DNA of 64,000 nucleotides from Arthrobacter koreensis (GCF_009193255.1 NZ_WACG01000001.1:744001-808000), one strand, 5' to 3'; counted from the first letter of the stretch, positions 44,602 to 54,700 are shown. The notes: generated from the letters alone by a model not told the origin. Numbers and translations: made by a program.

Positions 44602-45138
44602 TCAGCCTTCGCGGCTGCGCCCCGGCGGCAGCTTCCCGGTTTCGGCTTCGGCACGGGTCCGGGCCAGTTCATCATCGCTGAGTTCACCGGTGTAGTAGCT
44701 GCCGTCCGGTTCCTGGCCTGGATCGTCATCCACCTTCGGATCCGCGTCCGTGCTCCCGGCGGCCTGTTCCTCGGAGGCCTCGAACATCAGCTGCTGGGCA
44801 CGCTCAACGACGTCGTCCAGTTCATCGATGGTCAGCAGCTCGGGACGCAGGTGCTTGGTGCGGTACCCGGCCCGGCCAACCATGTGGGCGGACACCGGCG
44901 CGGTGAGCAGCATGAAGATCCAGCACAGCGCCAGGACCGGCAGCAGGACCCAGCTGCGGAACTCGACGGCCATGGCCAGCAGGAAGAGCAGCAGGCCAAG
45001 CACCTGCGGCTTGGAGGCGGCGTGCATCCGGCTCATCAGGTCAGGGAAGCGGGTCAAGCCAATCGCCGCGGCGAGGGACATGGTGGCACCGCCCAGCAGG
45101 AGGGCCGCCACAATAACGTCAATCACAGTCTCGTTCAT
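44602..45138 (-). CDS. mnhG: Mrp antiporter subunit G
   Basis: A 178-residue membrane subunit with three helices: VIDVIVAALLLGGATMSLAA, then the G-type LTRFPDLMSRMHAASKPQ, then VLGLLLFLLAMAVEFRSWVL. About 60 hydrophilic C-terminal residues are extra. Last gene of the Mrp Na+/H+ antiporter operon, two bases after mnhF. Confidence 0.93.
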   Translation of the reverse strand: MNETVIDVIVAALLLGGATMSLAAAIGLTRFPDLMSRMHAASKPQVLGLLLFLLAMAVEFRSWVLLPVLALCWIFMLLTAPVSAHMVGRAGYRTKHLRPELLTIDELDDVVERAQQLMFEASEEQAAGSTDADPKVDDDPGQEPDGSYYTGELSDDELARTRAEAETGKLPPGRSREG

Positions 45139-45140
45139 GG

Positions 45141-45398
45141 CTACCTCCGGTCCGTCACGAAGCGGGCAACCGTCACAGAGCCGATGAAGCCGATCAGCGA
45201 GATCGCGATCAGCAGGGCCATGTAGTCCAGATGCCGGTGCACGACCATGTCCACCACCAGGGCGCCGCCCACAATCGCCAGGAGGACGTCTGCGGCGAGC
45301 ACGCGGTCAAGGATGGATGGTCCGCGGACAATGCGGAAGATGGCACCGGCGGCAGAAACGGCCAGCATGATGGACACGATGATGACGGCAACAGTCAT
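45141..45398 (-). CDS. mnhF: Mrp antiporter subunit F
   Basis: An 85-residue, three-helix protein with the F-type IVRGPSILDRVLAADVL in the first loop. Overlaps mnhE by an ATGA. Part of the Mrp complex in the inner membrane. Confidence 0.93.
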   Translation of the reverse strand: MTVAVIIVSIMLAVSAAGAIFRIVRGPSILDRVLAADVLLAIVGGALVVDMVVHRHLDYMALLIAISLIGFIGSVTVARFVTDRR

Positions 45399-45994
45399 CG
45401 GCTGACCTCCCTTTCGCGCAGTTCCCTGAGGTCCTTCTGCTCCGCCCGGACAAGCGCGAGCTCCTCCTTGGTACCCATCACACGGATCAGCCAGGATTCC
45501 GTGGCACGCACGTCGCTGCGGACCTTTTCGGCTGCCTCCTGGGTGTCCACACCCAGGCAGTGCAGGTACAGGGTGGACGTGGAACGGTCCACCTCCACCA
45601 CCAGGGAGCCCGGGATCAGCGAGAGCGCGTGGCCTGTGGCCGTCACCAGCAGGTCCGAGTGGCTGCGCAGCTTCACCGCGACAACCGCATTCTTGATCCG
45701 TGGTCCCTGGACGGTGGCCAGCCAGAGCACGTGGACGCTGGCGACCACCAGTTTCCAGAGGAACCGGATGCCGAAGCCCGCGGCATAGAAGATGTTGAAC
45801 CTCCCGGAGAGGTCAACCGGAGGCAGGTAGAAGATGTTCGTGACGACGAACGCGATGATGGCGCCGAACACCAGGTTGCCCAGGCTGAAATCCTGCCAGA
45901 GCGCTCCCCAGAGCAGCACCAGCCAAATGATCAGCGGCAGTTCCTTGAGCAGCGGAATGCGCGGGTGCTTGCGCATGAGTGCCTTTTTGGTCAC
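45395..45994 (-). CDS. mnhE: Mrp antiporter subunit E
   Basis: A 199-residue subunit with two or three helices near the N-terminus (LIIWLVLLWGALWQDFSLGNLVFGAIIAFVV) and the cytoplasmic segment VTATGHALSLIPGSLVVEVD, then LYLHCLGVDTQEAAEK. The start is GTG 45994, overlapping the mnhD stop. Confidence 0.93.
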   Translation of the reverse strand: MTKKALMRKHPRIPLLKELPLIIWLVLLWGALWQDFSLGNLVFGAIIAFVVTNIFYLPPVDLSGRFNIFYAAGFGIRFLWKLVVASVHVLWLATVQGPRIKNAVVAVKLRSHSDLLVTATGHALSLIPGSLVVEVDRSTSTLYLHCLGVDTQEAAEKVRSDVRATESWLIRVMGTKEELALVRAEQKDLRELREREVSR

Positions 45995-47601
45995 GGTGCG
46001 CTCCCTTCGCCGAGCACGGCCTCAATGTACGGCGTGCGGTCCAGCAGGTCCTGGGCGGCGTCGTCGCTCAGTGAGAACAGCGGTCCGGCCAGGATGGTGA
46101 GGGAGACACCCAGGGCTACCAGTCCCACCGTGGGGTAAACCATGGTCTTGGGCAGCAGGTCCACCGTGGAGCGGCCGCCGAAGCGTCCGCTGTTGTTCCC
46201 GCTCACGTTGCCGGAGTCCCGCACAACGCTGCCGTCCGTGGTGGTGGCCAGCAGGATCGGGTCCGGATGGACCGCGTCTTCCGGAGTGCGCCAGAACGCG
46301 CGGTTCCAGACCCTCGCCATCACCAGCAGGGTCAGCAGCGACGTCAGGACGGACGCGGCCACCAGAATGTAGGCCAGCGGCGTTCCCAGTTCCACGCCGG
46401 CCTGCATCAGTCCAAGCTTGCCCAGGAAGCCGGAGAACGGCGGGATGCCGGCGAGGTTGATCGCGGGGATGAAGTACAGGACTGCCAGCAGCGGTGAGAG
46501 CTTTGCCAGTCCACCCAGGCGGTCCATGTTTGCTGTTCCGCCGCGCCGTTCGATCAGCCCGGTCACGAGGAAGAGGCTGGTCTGGACGGTGATGTGGTGG
46601 ACCACGTAGAACACTGCTGCGCCAATGCCAACGATCGAGGCGACAGCCAGCCCAAACACCATGTAGCCGATGTGGCTGACCAGCGTGAAGGACAGCATTC
46701 GCTTGATGTCCGTCTGCGCCAGCGCACCCAGGATGCCCACGAGCATGGTCAGGCCGGCCACCACCATCAACAGGGTGTTGATCCGGTCCCCCGGGAACAG
46801 CAGGGTCTCGGTCCGGACCATGGCGTATACGCCCACCTTGGTCAGCAGGCCGGCGAACACCGCGGTAACGGGTGCCGGGGCCGTGGGGTAGGAGTCAGGC
46901 AGCCAGAAGGAGAGCGGGAAGACGGCAGCCTTGATGCCGAAGGCGACCAGCAGCATCAGGTGCAGCATCATCTGCGTGCCCGGGTCCAGTTCGCCGAGCT
47001 TGATGGCCAGGTCCGCCATGTTCACGGTGCCCGTCGCGGCGTAGATCATGCCGATGGCGGTGAGGAACAGGACGGAGGAAATGACACTGACGACGACGTA
47101 GGTCACGCCGGCGCGGATGCGCGGTGTGGTGCCGCCCAGGGTCATCAGCACGTAGCTGGCGGTCAGCAGGATCTCGAAGCCGACGTAGAGGTTGAAGAGA
47201 TCACCGGCGAGGAAGGCGTTGGAAACACCGGCCACGAGGATCAGGTACGTCGGATGGAAGATTGAAATGGGGCCGTCTTCATCGCCGTCGGCCATGCCCT
47301 GGCCGGTGGCGTAGATGAGGACCGCAAGGCTGATGGCAGTGGAGACCACGAGCATCAGGGCGGAGAACTGGTCCACCACCATGGTGATCCCGAAAGGCGG
47401 CATCCAGCCGCCCAGGTTCACGGCCTGTGCTCCGGTCTCCCAGACTGCTGCGAGCAGGAAGCACTCAAGCGCCAAAGTCAGGGCCAGCACGCTGATCGAG
47501 ACGATCCGCTGGGAGCGCTGGTGCCGGATGAGCAGGAAGGCCAGCGCCGCGCCGAGGAACGGCAGAACGACGGCGAGCGGGGCAAAACTGGAAGCGTTCA
47601 T
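45991..47601 (-). CDS. mnhD: Mrp antiporter subunit D (NuoN/NuoL-like)
   Basis: A 536-residue polytopic subunit related to complex I proton channels. PTYLILVAGVSNAFLAGDLFNLYVGFEILLTASYVL carries the conserved functional Glu helix, and AVFPLSFWLPDSYPTAPAPVTAVFAGLLTKVGVYA the Lys helices. Overlaps mnhC (ATGA) and mnhE. Confidence 0.95.
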   Translation of the reverse strand: MNASSFAPLAVVLPFLGAALAFLLIRHQRSQRIVSISVLALTLALECFLLAAVWETGAQAVNLGGWMPPFGITMVVDQFSALMLVVSTAISLAVLIYATGQGMADGDEDGPISIFHPTYLILVAGVSNAFLAGDLFNLYVGFEILLTASYVLMTLGGTTPRIRAGVTYVVVSVISSVLFLTAIGMIYAATGTVNMADLAIKLGELDPGTQMMLHLMLLVAFGIKAAVFPLSFWLPDSYPTAPAPVTAVFAGLLTKVGVYAMVRTETLLFPGDRINTLLMVVAGLTMLVGILGALAQTDIKRMLSFTLVSHIGYMVFGLAVASIVGIGAAVFYVVHHITVQTSLFLVTGLIERRGGTANMDRLGGLAKLSPLLAVLYFIPAINLAGIPPFSGFLGKLGLMQAGVELGTPLAYILVAASVLTSLLTLLVMARVWNRAFWRTPEDAVHPDPILLATTTDGSVVRDSGNVSGNNSGRFGGRSTVDLLPKTMVYPTVGLVALGVSLTILAGPLFSLSDDAAQDLLDRTPYIEAVLGEGSAP

Positions 47602-48086
47602 CGTTTTGCCTCTCCTGTTGATCCGTTGCCCGCGCCGCGCTGCGAACCGGGTGCTTCTTCGGCTTCCTCAGCCGGCGTGAACTCCGTGGTGTCCTCGGGG
47701 ACATCGGCGTCGTCTTCCGCGTCGTAGCTGCTCTGGCTGGCCACGCGGCGGTCTTCGATGTCGTCCTGGACCTCGTCCTGACGTCCAAGTACCCATGACC
47801 GGTAAATGATGCCGAGCATAAAGGCGGTCACGGAGAAGGAGATGACGATCGAGGTGAGGATAAACGCCTGCGGGAGCGGATCGTTATAGTCCTCCGGCGG
47901 AATCTCGGAGTTGAACAGCGGAGCCAGTCCTGCGAACCCGCCGGTGGCGAGCAGCAGCAGGTTGGTGGCGTTGGTCATCATGGCTAGGCCGAGCACAACC
48001 CGGGTGAGGCTGCGTTCAAGCACCAGGTAGATCCCGGCGGCGTAGAGGGCGCCCATGATGAGCAGCAGCGTGATGTTGACGCTCAT
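47598..48086 (-). CDS. mnhC: Mrp antiporter subunit C (NuoK-like)
   Basis: A 162-residue, three-helix NuoK-like subunit: ITLLLIMGALYAAGIYLVLE, GLAMMTNATNLLLLATGG and LPQAFILTSIVISFSVTAF. The last 55 residues are hydrophilic and acidic and lie beyond the usual family length. It overlaps both neighbours. Confidence 0.93.
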   Translation of the reverse strand: MSVNITLLLIMGALYAAGIYLVLERSLTRVVLGLAMMTNATNLLLLATGGFAGLAPLFNSEIPPEDYNDPLPQAFILTSIVISFSVTAFMLGIIYRSWVLGRQDEVQDDIEDRRVASQSSYDAEDDADVPEDTTEFTPAEEAEEAPGSQRGAGNGSTGEAKR

Positions 48087-51000
48087 CGGGACACTCCTTC
48101 CGTTTCAAGCATTTCGGGTTCGGGTTCCACCATGTCCTCGTCGTCGTCATCGGAGCCGCCCTCGGAGCGTTCATCGATCTCCGAGCCGAGGCTGCGCAGG
48201 ACGTCGAGCACCAGGCCAACCACCACCAGGTACACGCCGATGTCGAAGATGGTCGAGGTGACGAACTTGATGTCGCCGAAGACCGGCCAGGTGAACTCGA
48301 TGATGGCGCTCTGCAGTACCTGCCCGCCGAAGAACAGCGGGGCTGCGGCGGACAGTGCGGCCAGACCCAGGCCGCCGCCGAGCAGCGCCCCGGCGCTGAC
48401 GGGCGTGGCCTCGGCGAGTTCGAACCGTCCGCCAGCGAGGTAGCGGATGGTCAGTGCCAGGCCGGCCATCAGGCCGCCGGCGAAGCCGCCGCCCGGTGAA
48501 TTGTGGCCGGCGAGCAGCAGGTAGATGGAGAAGATGATCACCGAGTGGAAGAGCAGCCGGGTGACCACTTCGAAGATGATGGACCTGCGCTCCGGCGCCA
48601 GGGTGCGGCCGGCTACGAGCCAGGCTTCCCGGGCCACGGAGGAGAACTTCCGGGCCAGGGCCAGCGTGGCGGCTTCCCGTTCGGAGGAGGCGAAGTGCTC
48701 GCGCCCGCGGTCCACGGAGCCGGTAGCCACCTCGTTCGCTCGGCGTCGCTTGTCGCCTCGTCCGCGGATGAAGATCAGGGACGCCACGCCGGTGGCAGCC
48801 ATGGCCAGCACGGAGATTTCACCGAAGGTATCCCAGGCTCGGATGTCCACCAGGGTTACATTGACGATGTTCAGTCCGCCGCCGCCCTTGTACGCAAGTT
48901 CCGGGTAGGAAAGCGAAATGGGCTCGGCCACCCGGGACGCCATTGCCGTCATCGCGAACAGCACCATGGCGGCGCCGAAGGCGATGCCGAGACCAGCCCG
49001 AAGGAGCCGCTGGCCGGTAGGCTCGCGCTTCCATAGCCGGGCCGGCAGCGAACGCAACGCCAGCACGAAGGCAACCAGGACGATGGTCTCCACCAGCATC
49101 TGGGTCAGGGCAAGGTCCGGCGCGCCCTGCAGCGCGAAGATCAGGGCGAGCCCGTAGCCGCTGACGCTGACCATCAGGACGGCAAGGAAACGCTTGTTGG
49201 CGCGGGCTGCTCCGACGGCGCCGATGACGACGGCAGCGCCGATCACCGCCTGCAGCGGGGAATCGAACCAGTGGAACTGTTCGGGCAGGGGCGCACTGCG
49301 AAGCAGGACGGCGCTCAGCGGCGTCACGATGGCCATGGTCAGGATGACGAACAGGTAGAAGGTCAGCGAACCGCGCTGGGTGCGGCCGGTCACCCACACG
49401 GCTACGTCATCGAGGATGCCGATCAGCCCGCGGTAAGAACGCTCGGCGTCGAGCGGGCTGGCCATGCTGGCCTGGATCTTCTCCACCCGGGTGCGCTGGA
49501 AGAACAGCAGGGTCCCGGCGGCGATCGTCAGGGCGGTCAGGCCCAGGGCGAGGGTGAATCCGTGCCAGAGCGCCAGGTGGGTGGCCTCGCCTTCCAGCGG
49601 GTACAGGTCCGCGTACGGGCTGATGATCGTATCCAGCGGTTTCGGCCAGAGGCCGAAGAAGACGGTAACGGCGGCCAGGATGGCGGGGGGCGCCAGGAAT
49701 GGCCATGGAATGGCCTTGAAGGCCGTCGGCTTGCAGGATTCCTTGGTGGCGAAGCCGCCCCAGACGAACCGGCAGCTGTACGCGAAGGTCAGGATGGCGC
49801 CGGCCACAACGCCCACCAGCAGGACGATGGCCGTGGGGGTGCCCTGATCCTCGGCGAAGTGGACGTACGTCTCGTAGACGGATTCCTTGGCCACGAACCC
49901 CAGCAGCGGAGGCAGGCCGGCCATGGAGGCGGCGCCGATCGCAGCGACCACGGCCAGGACGGGAGCTGAACGTCCCACGCCGGAAAGCTTGCGGATGTCA
50001 CGGGTCCCGGCCTGGTGGTCAATGATGCCCACCACCAGGAACAGTGTGGCCTTGAAGAAGCCGTGGGCAACGAGCAGGCCCAGGCCTGCCAGCGCTGCCT
50101 CGCGGTTGCCCAGCCCCACCACCAGCGTGAGGAACCCGAGCTGGCTGACAGTACCGTAGGCGAGCATCAGCTTCAGGTCATGCTGGCGCAGGGCCCGCCA
50201 GCCGCCGAGCAGCAGGGTAGCCAGGCCCAGCACGGTGACGACCGGGGTCCAGTAGGTGGTTTCCCAGAAACCGGGGGCCAGCCGGGCCACCAGGTAGATG
50301 CCGGCCTTCACCATCGCCGCAGCATGCAGGTAGGCGCTCACCGGGGTGGGGGCCGCCATCGCTGCGGGCAGCCAGAAGTGGAACGGGAACAGCGCCGACT
50401 TGGACACCGCGCCGAGCAGCAGCAGGACCACAGCGACGTCGACGATGACGCCGCTGGCCGCGAGCTCCGGCGCCATGGCCATGATCTCGGAGATACGGTA
50501 GGTGCCGGCTGCCGAGCCAAGCATGATCATGCCCACCAGCATTGCCAGGCCGCCGAAGGTGGTGACGATCAGCGCCTGCAGTGCCGCACGGCGGGCTGAG
50601 AGCCGGTGCGCCGCGTAGCCGATGAGCAGGTAGGACAGGATTGTTGTCAGTTCCCAGAAGATGAACAGCAGGATCAGGTCATCGGCTGTCACCAGACCGA
50701 ACATTGCTGCTGCGAACGCCAGCAGCTGCGCGCCAAAGCTGCCCATCTTGGGATCTTCGGGACGGAAGTAGCGGGCGCAGTAGAACAGGACCAGGGAGCC
50801 GACGCCCAGGATGAGGATCGCGAGGACTGCGGAGAGCGCATCCATGCGGAAGGCCAGTTCGACCCGCAGGTCCGGGATCCAGTTGATAATGACCGACGGC
50901 GGCGCATTGGGAGCGCCGGAAGCCAGGGACTGGTCCGAGTCGATGTACCGGGGGTACGTTGCCATGAGCCAGATGAACGCTCCGGCGGGAACAGCTGCCA

Positions 51001-51088
51001 GCAGGTAGAACGCTGACCTTCCCATCCGGCGGAAGAATAAGGGCGCCACAAGTGCCACCGCAAATAGAACGGTTAGCACAAGCAGCAC
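48083..51088 (-). CDS. mnhA: Mrp antiporter fused subunits A and B
   Basis: A 1001-residue protein. Residues 1 to about 500 are the NuoL-like MrpA core (LLFIFWELTTILSYLLIGY; FHFWLPAAMAAPTPVSAYLHAAAMVKAGIYL). The MrpA C-terminal part follows (FVLALRSLPARLWKR). From about residue 810 the chain is MnhB-like: LLFHSVIIFSIYLLLAGHNSPGGGFAGGLMAGLA. Subunits A and B are usually separate in Bacillus. The start is GTG 51088 with GGGAG upstream. First gene of the six-gene operon. Confidence 0.94.
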   Translation of the reverse strand: MLLVLTVLFAVALVAPLFFRRMGRSAFYLLAAVPAGAFIWLMATYPRYIDSDQSLASGAPNAPPSVIINWIPDLRVELAFRMDALSAVLAILILGVGSLVLFYCARYFRPEDPKMGSFGAQLLAFAAAMFGLVTADDLILLFIFWELTTILSYLLIGYAAHRLSARRAALQALIVTTFGGLAMLVGMIMLGSAAGTYRISEIMAMAPELAASGVIVDVAVVLLLLGAVSKSALFPFHFWLPAAMAAPTPVSAYLHAAAMVKAGIYLVARLAPGFWETTYWTPVVTVLGLATLLLGGWRALRQHDLKLMLAYGTVSQLGFLTLVVGLGNREAALAGLGLLVAHGFFKATLFLVVGIIDHQAGTRDIRKLSGVGRSAPVLAVVAAIGAASMAGLPPLLGFVAKESVYETYVHFAEDQGTPTAIVLLVGVVAGAILTFAYSCRFVWGGFATKESCKPTAFKAIPWPFLAPPAILAAVTVFFGLWPKPLDTIISPYADLYPLEGEATHLALWHGFTLALGLTALTIAAGTLLFFQRTRVEKIQASMASPLDAERSYRGLIGILDDVAVWVTGRTQRGSLTFYLFVILTMAIVTPLSAVLLRSAPLPEQFHWFDSPLQAVIGAAVVIGAVGAARANKRFLAVLMVSVSGYGLALIFALQGAPDLALTQMLVETIVLVAFVLALRSLPARLWKREPTGQRLLRAGLGIAFGAAMVLFAMTAMASRVAEPISLSYPELAYKGGGGLNIVNVTLVDIRAWDTFGEISVLAMAATGVASLIFIRGRGDKRRRANEVATGSVDRGREHFASSEREAATLALARKFSSVAREAWLVAGRTLAPERRSIIFEVVTRLLFHSVIIFSIYLLLAGHNSPGGGFAGGLMAGLALTIRYLAGGRFELAEATPVSAGALLGGGLGLAALSAAAPLFFGGQVLQSAIIEFTWPVFGDIKFVTSTIFDIGVYLVVVGLVLDVLRSLGSEIDERSEGGSDDDDEDMVEPEPEMLETEGVSR

Positions 51089-51259
51089 GTAGATCTCCCG
51101 GGTTCTCTCAATGGGCCTTACAGGTCAGGAACACAGCTTTAGTTGTCAACGTCGGGTCGAGGGGCTTTGTTTATTCTAACGGAGGCATACGCGCCGGTCA
51201 CATTCGGTCCATGAACAAACCGGGCCGCGTCCGTTCACCTCCCGGACGCATTTGCCCAT

Positions 51260-51265
51260 TAGCAT
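51260..51265 (+). promoter_or_regulatory. -10 box, near-leaderless, MFS transporter
   Basis: TAGCAT with seven bases before ATG 51273, which decides among TTG 51252, ATG 51273 and ATG 51282. Confidence 0.5.
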
Positions 51266-51272
51266 CTGGAAT

Positions 51273-52637
51273 ATGGCTTCGATGACGCACGCAACCCCCG
51301 GGCACCCAGGCGCCCCTGCACAGGCGCGCCGGCGGGAGGTTTGGGCGTGGGCCTCCTGGGACTGGGGATCGGCTGCCTTCAACGCCGTCATGACCACGTT
51401 CGTCTTTACGGTGTACCTGACTTCCGACGCCTTTGGTGGCGAAGATCACGCTTCCGCGGTGCTCGGAACGGGCCTGGCTCTCGCCGGCATTCTGGTGGCC
51501 GTACTGGCTCCGGTGGCCGGCCAGCGGTCCGACGCCGGCGGGCGCCGGAAACTCTGGCTGGGCATCAACACCGTGGCCGTCTGTGTTGCCACCGGGCTCT
51601 GCTTCTTCGTGTACCCCAGCGAGAACTTCCTGCTGCTTGGCGTTGCGCTCATTGCCCTGGCCAATGTGTTCTTCGAATTCGCCAACGTGAACTACTTCGC
51701 CATGCTCAAGCAGGTCTCCACGCCCGGCACCATCGGCAAGGTCAGCGGCTTCGGCTGGGCCATGGGCTATGTTGGCGGAATTGCCGCCCTGGCACTGGTC
51801 CTGGTGGGATTCATCAACCCGGATGTCGGCTGGTTCGGAGTCACGTCGGAGAACGGGCAGAACATTCGGGCGGTGGCCGTCTTCTCCGCGGTATGGTTCC
51901 TGGTCTTTTCGCTGCCCATCTTCTTTACCGTTCCCGAGGTTCCGCGGACCCGCGCGGCAAAGATCGGTTTCTTCGCGTCCTACGGCCTGCTGTTCCGCCG
52001 CATCAGGGCGATCTATAAGACCAGCCCGCACACCATCTTCTTCCTGCTGGCCAGCGCCGTGTTCCGGGACGGCCTTGCCGCCGTGTTCACGTTCGGCGGG
52101 GTCATTGCGGCCGGTACGTTCGGCTGGGAGCTTTCCCAGGTGATCATGTTCGCCATCTTCGGAAACATCGTGGCAGCCGCGGGCTCCTTCGCGGGAGGAT
52201 TCCTCGATGACCGGATTGGCCCCAAACCCGTGATCGTCGGCTCCCTGACCGGCCTGCTGCTGGCAGGCTCCGCCATTGCCATCCTGGGCGCCGGAGACGT
52301 CAGCCTGTTCGGGCTCAAGTGGACCGGGGACACCACCTTCTGGATCTTCGGCCTGTCCCTGTGCCTCTTCGTCGGACCTGCCCAGTCCGCCTCGCGTGCC
52401 TTCCTTGCCCGGCTCGCGCCGGACGGCGAGGAGTCGGAACTGTTCGGGCTCTACGCCACCACCGGACGCGCGGTCAGCTTCCTGGCGCCGTCGCTGTTCG
52501 CCCTCTTCATCACCATCTTCGGGGCGCAGCGGTACGGCATCATCGGCATCCTGCTGGTGCTGCTGCTGGGCCTGCTGGCCCTGCTGCCCGTGCGGGCACC
52601 GGACCGTACGCCCAAGGCCGTAGTTCCGGAGATCTAG
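51273..52637 (+). CDS. MFS transporter, UMF1/Atg22-like
   Basis: A 454-residue transporter with about 12 helices. The N-terminal EVWAWASWDWGSAAFNAVMTTFVFTVYL is typical of the UMF1 (Atg22-like) branch, followed by APVAGQRSDAGGRRK, the inter-helix MFS loop. The substrate is unknown; relatives are linked to amino-acid or sugar efflux. Its stop lies three bases from the end of the convergent DUF1801 gene. Confidence 0.85.
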   Translation: MASMTHATPGHPGAPAQARRREVWAWASWDWGSAAFNAVMTTFVFTVYLTSDAFGGEDHASAVLGTGLALAGILVAVLAPVAGQRSDAGGRRKLWLGINTVAVCVATGLCFFVYPSENFLLLGVALIALANVFFEFANVNYFAMLKQVSTPGTIGKVSGFGWAMGYVGGIAALALVLVGFINPDVGWFGVTSENGQNIRAVAVFSAVWFLVFSLPIFFTVPEVPRTRAAKIGFFASYGLLFRRIRAIYKTSPHTIFFLLASAVFRDGLAAVFTFGGVIAAGTFGWELSQVIMFAIFGNIVAAAGSFAGGFLDDRIGPKPVIVGSLTGLLLAGSAIAILGAGDVSLFGLKWTGDTTFWIFGLSLCLFVGPAQSASRAFLARLAPDGEESELFGLYATTGRAVSFLAPSLFALFITIFGAQRYGIIGILLVLLLGLLALLPVRAPDRTPKAVVPEI

Positions 52638-52640
52638 CAG

Positions 52641-53030
52641 CTACTCCAGCTGGGCCACCCACTGGCGGACGACGTCGGTGAAGTCGTCCATCGCCGCTTC
52701 GGCTGCCGCCCGGCTGGAAAAGGTCACCACTCCCCTGTTGCGCCCCGCCATGCGCAGCACTTTGCGCGGGTCGGTGAGGGAGATTTCGCGGTGGTCGGGC
52801 TTCGGCCTGGCACCGGTATGCAGGACAACCTGGATATTCTCCGGGCGGCGCAGGCTGAAGGTGGCAAAGTCATCACGCAGGGCAAAATTCGGAGCGCCCC
52901 ATTTGATGTTTTCGTGGATCCGGGGATCCACGGAGAGAATGGCCGCACGAAGGTGCCGCACCACGGAGGACATCGGGTGGTCCAGGGCTGCCAGGTAATC
53001 CGTCAGCTCTTCTGGTTCTGCGGGTTCCAT
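52641..53030 (-). CDS. DUF1801 family protein
   Basis: A 129-residue protein with the DUF1801/YdhG pattern: ELTDYLAALDHPMSSVVRHLRAAILSVDPRIHENIKWGAPNF, then DDFATFSLRRPENIQVVLH and a C-terminal WVAQLE. Function is unknown. A GTG 12 codons upstream is in frame. ATG 53030 was chosen because CAGATT, a -10-like box, lies six bases before it; this is weak evidence. Confidence 0.78.
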   Translation of the reverse strand: MEPAEPEELTDYLAALDHPMSSVVRHLRAAILSVDPRIHENIKWGAPNFALRDDFATFSLRRPENIQVVLHTGARPKPDHREISLTDPRKVLRMAGRNRGVVTFSSRAAAEAAMDDFTDVVRQWVAQLE

Positions 53031-53096
53031 GCGGACAATCTGGCACCGCGCCGCGCCGGTGTCCACAGTAAGGGGCCACCGGCGGCGCCCCGGGAG

Positions 53097-53672
53097 CTAG
53101 ATGCTGGTGCGGTGGAAGTTCTGGTAGCTGCGCGACGCCGTCGGGCCCCGCTGTCCCTGGTAGCGGTTTCCGTAAGCTCCGGAGCCGTAGGCGTGCTCAG
53201 CCGGTGAAGACAGCCGGAAGAAGCACAGCTGGCCGATCTTCGAGCCGGGCCACAGCTTAATCGGCAGGGTAGCCATGTTGGAGAGTTCAAGGGTCACGTG
53301 GCCGGAGAAACCGGGGTCGATAAACCCTGCGGTCGAGTGCGTGAGCAGTCCAAGACGGCCCAGCGAAGATTTACCCTCGAGCCGGGCGGCGATGTCATCG
53401 GGGAGGGTGACCTGCTCGTACGTCGAGCCGAGGACGAACTCGCCCGGATGTAGGATGAAGGGCTCATCCGGAGCCACCTCAACCAGCCGGGTGAGGTCCG
53501 GCTGGTCCAGGGACGGGTCGATGTGCGCGTACTTGTGGTTGTCGAAAAGACGGAAGTAGCGGTCAATCCGTACGTCAACGCTGGAGGGCTGGACCATCGC
53601 CGGGTCGTAGGGATCGAGGACAATCCGTTCGTCGGCAATTTCGGCTCGAATGTCGCGGTCAGATATCAGCAC
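53097..53672 (-). CDS. dcd: dCTP deaminase
   Basis: A 191-residue enzyme that converts dCTP to dUTP, or directly to dUMP in the bifunctional type. Conserved blocks are [39 protein letters not shown] with the active-site Ser/Arg, and [18 protein letters not shown]. Bifunctional dUMP-forming enzymes occur in other actinobacteria; the sequence alone does not settle this here. The start is GTG 53672. Confidence 0.95.
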   Translation of the reverse strand: MLISDRDIRAEIADERIVLDPYDPAMVQPSSVDVRIDRYFRLFDNHKYAHIDPSLDQPDLTRLVEVAPDEPFILHPGEFVLGSTYEQVTLPDDIAARLEGKSSLGRLGLLTHSTAGFIDPGFSGHVTLELSNMATLPIKLWPGSKIGQLCFFRLSSPAEHAYGSGAYGNRYQGQRGPTASRSYQNFHRTSI

Positions 53673-53678
53673 CTTCTA

Positions 53679-53684
53679 AAAATA
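53679..53684 (-). promoter_or_regulatory. -10 box, leaderless spacing, dcd
   Basis: On the minus strand TATTTT, six bases, then GTG 53672. Confidence 0.5.
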
Positions 53685-53692
53685 GCGCATCC

Positions 53693-54544
53693 TCATCCCT
53701 GCTTGATTTCCGTCCGGACGGCGTAGAGCTCAGGGAAAAACGTCAGGTCCAGGGCACTGCGCAGGAAGTGCGCACCCGAGGATCCACCGGTGCCCCGCTT
53801 CATGCCGATGGTGCGCTGCACGGTGAGCAGGTGGCGGAAGCGCCACAGCTGGAAATTGTCCTCCAGGTCCACCAGCTCCTCGCAGGCCTCGTAAATGTCC
53901 CAGTTCTCTGCCGGGTGCTCATACACGTGGCGGAATATGTCCATCAGCGCCGCGTTGAAGACGTGCGCCTGCGTGACGTCCCGTTCCAGCAGCTCCTGCG
54001 GCACCTCGTAGCCGCGGCGCGCCAAAGCCGCGATGAACTCGTCGTACACGCTGGTGGCCGAGAGCAGCTCCGCAAGCAGTGCCTGCGCCTCCCGGTCTGA
54101 ACGGAACACCTCCAGCATGGCCGCGTTCTTGTTGCCGAGCAGGAACTCCACGGCACGGTACTGGTAGGACTGGAAACCGGAGGAAGCACCAAGTTCGCCG
54201 CGGAACCCGGCGTACTCCGACGGCGTCAGCGTTGCCAGCACGGACCACTGCTCGGTCAGCGAGCGCTGGATGTGCTTGATGCGGGCAATGCCTTTCATGG
54301 CCGAGCGCAGGTCATCGGCCATGAGCCGCGTCCGCACGCCCCTGAGTTCGTGCAGCACCAGTTTGAGCCACAGTTCCGAGGTCTGGTGCTGGATGATGAA
54401 CAGCATCTCGTCATGGTGGCTGCTGACCGGATGCTGGGCGGAGAGCAGCTCGTCCAGGCCCAGGTAGGATCCGTAGCTCATTTTCCGGCTGAAATCGCGC
54501 TCGATTCCCGGTTCCAGGTCCCTTGTATTCCGGTCTACGCTCAT
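53693..54544 (-). CDS. kynA: Tryptophan 2,3-dioxygenase
   Basis: A 283-residue haem enzyme that opens the indole ring of tryptophan to N-formylkynurenine. [40 protein letters not shown] carries the substrate-binding His, and [21 protein letters not shown] and [20 protein letters not shown] are further conserved blocks. The frame runs far upstream, but GGAG before ATG 54544 and the family start decide. No kynB or kynU lies nearby, so it may supply an isolated first step. Confidence 0.93.
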   Translation of the reverse strand: MSVDRNTRDLEPGIERDFSRKMSYGSYLGLDELLSAQHPVSSHHDEMLFIIQHQTSELWLKLVLHELRGVRTRLMADDLRSAMKGIARIKHIQRSLTEQWSVLATLTPSEYAGFRGELGASSGFQSYQYRAVEFLLGNKNAAMLEVFRSDREAQALLAELLSATSVYDEFIAALARRGYEVPQELLERDVTQAHVFNAALMDIFRHVYEHPAENWDIYEACEELVDLEDNFQLWRFRHLLTVQRTIGMKRGTGGSSGAHFLRSALDLTFFPELYAVRTEIKQG

Positions 54545-54700
54545 CGGTGCTCCATGTGTGGCTGGTGATTGGGCCCATGCCCTGAGTACTGCGGTGCTGG
54601 CATTCACGGTAGCCGCAGCACCGTGGCAACGGCTTCTGCGCCACGGCAGGGCTGTGGAAGACTGGCGGTTTATGCATCCGACCCTCCAGAGGAGGTCCCC

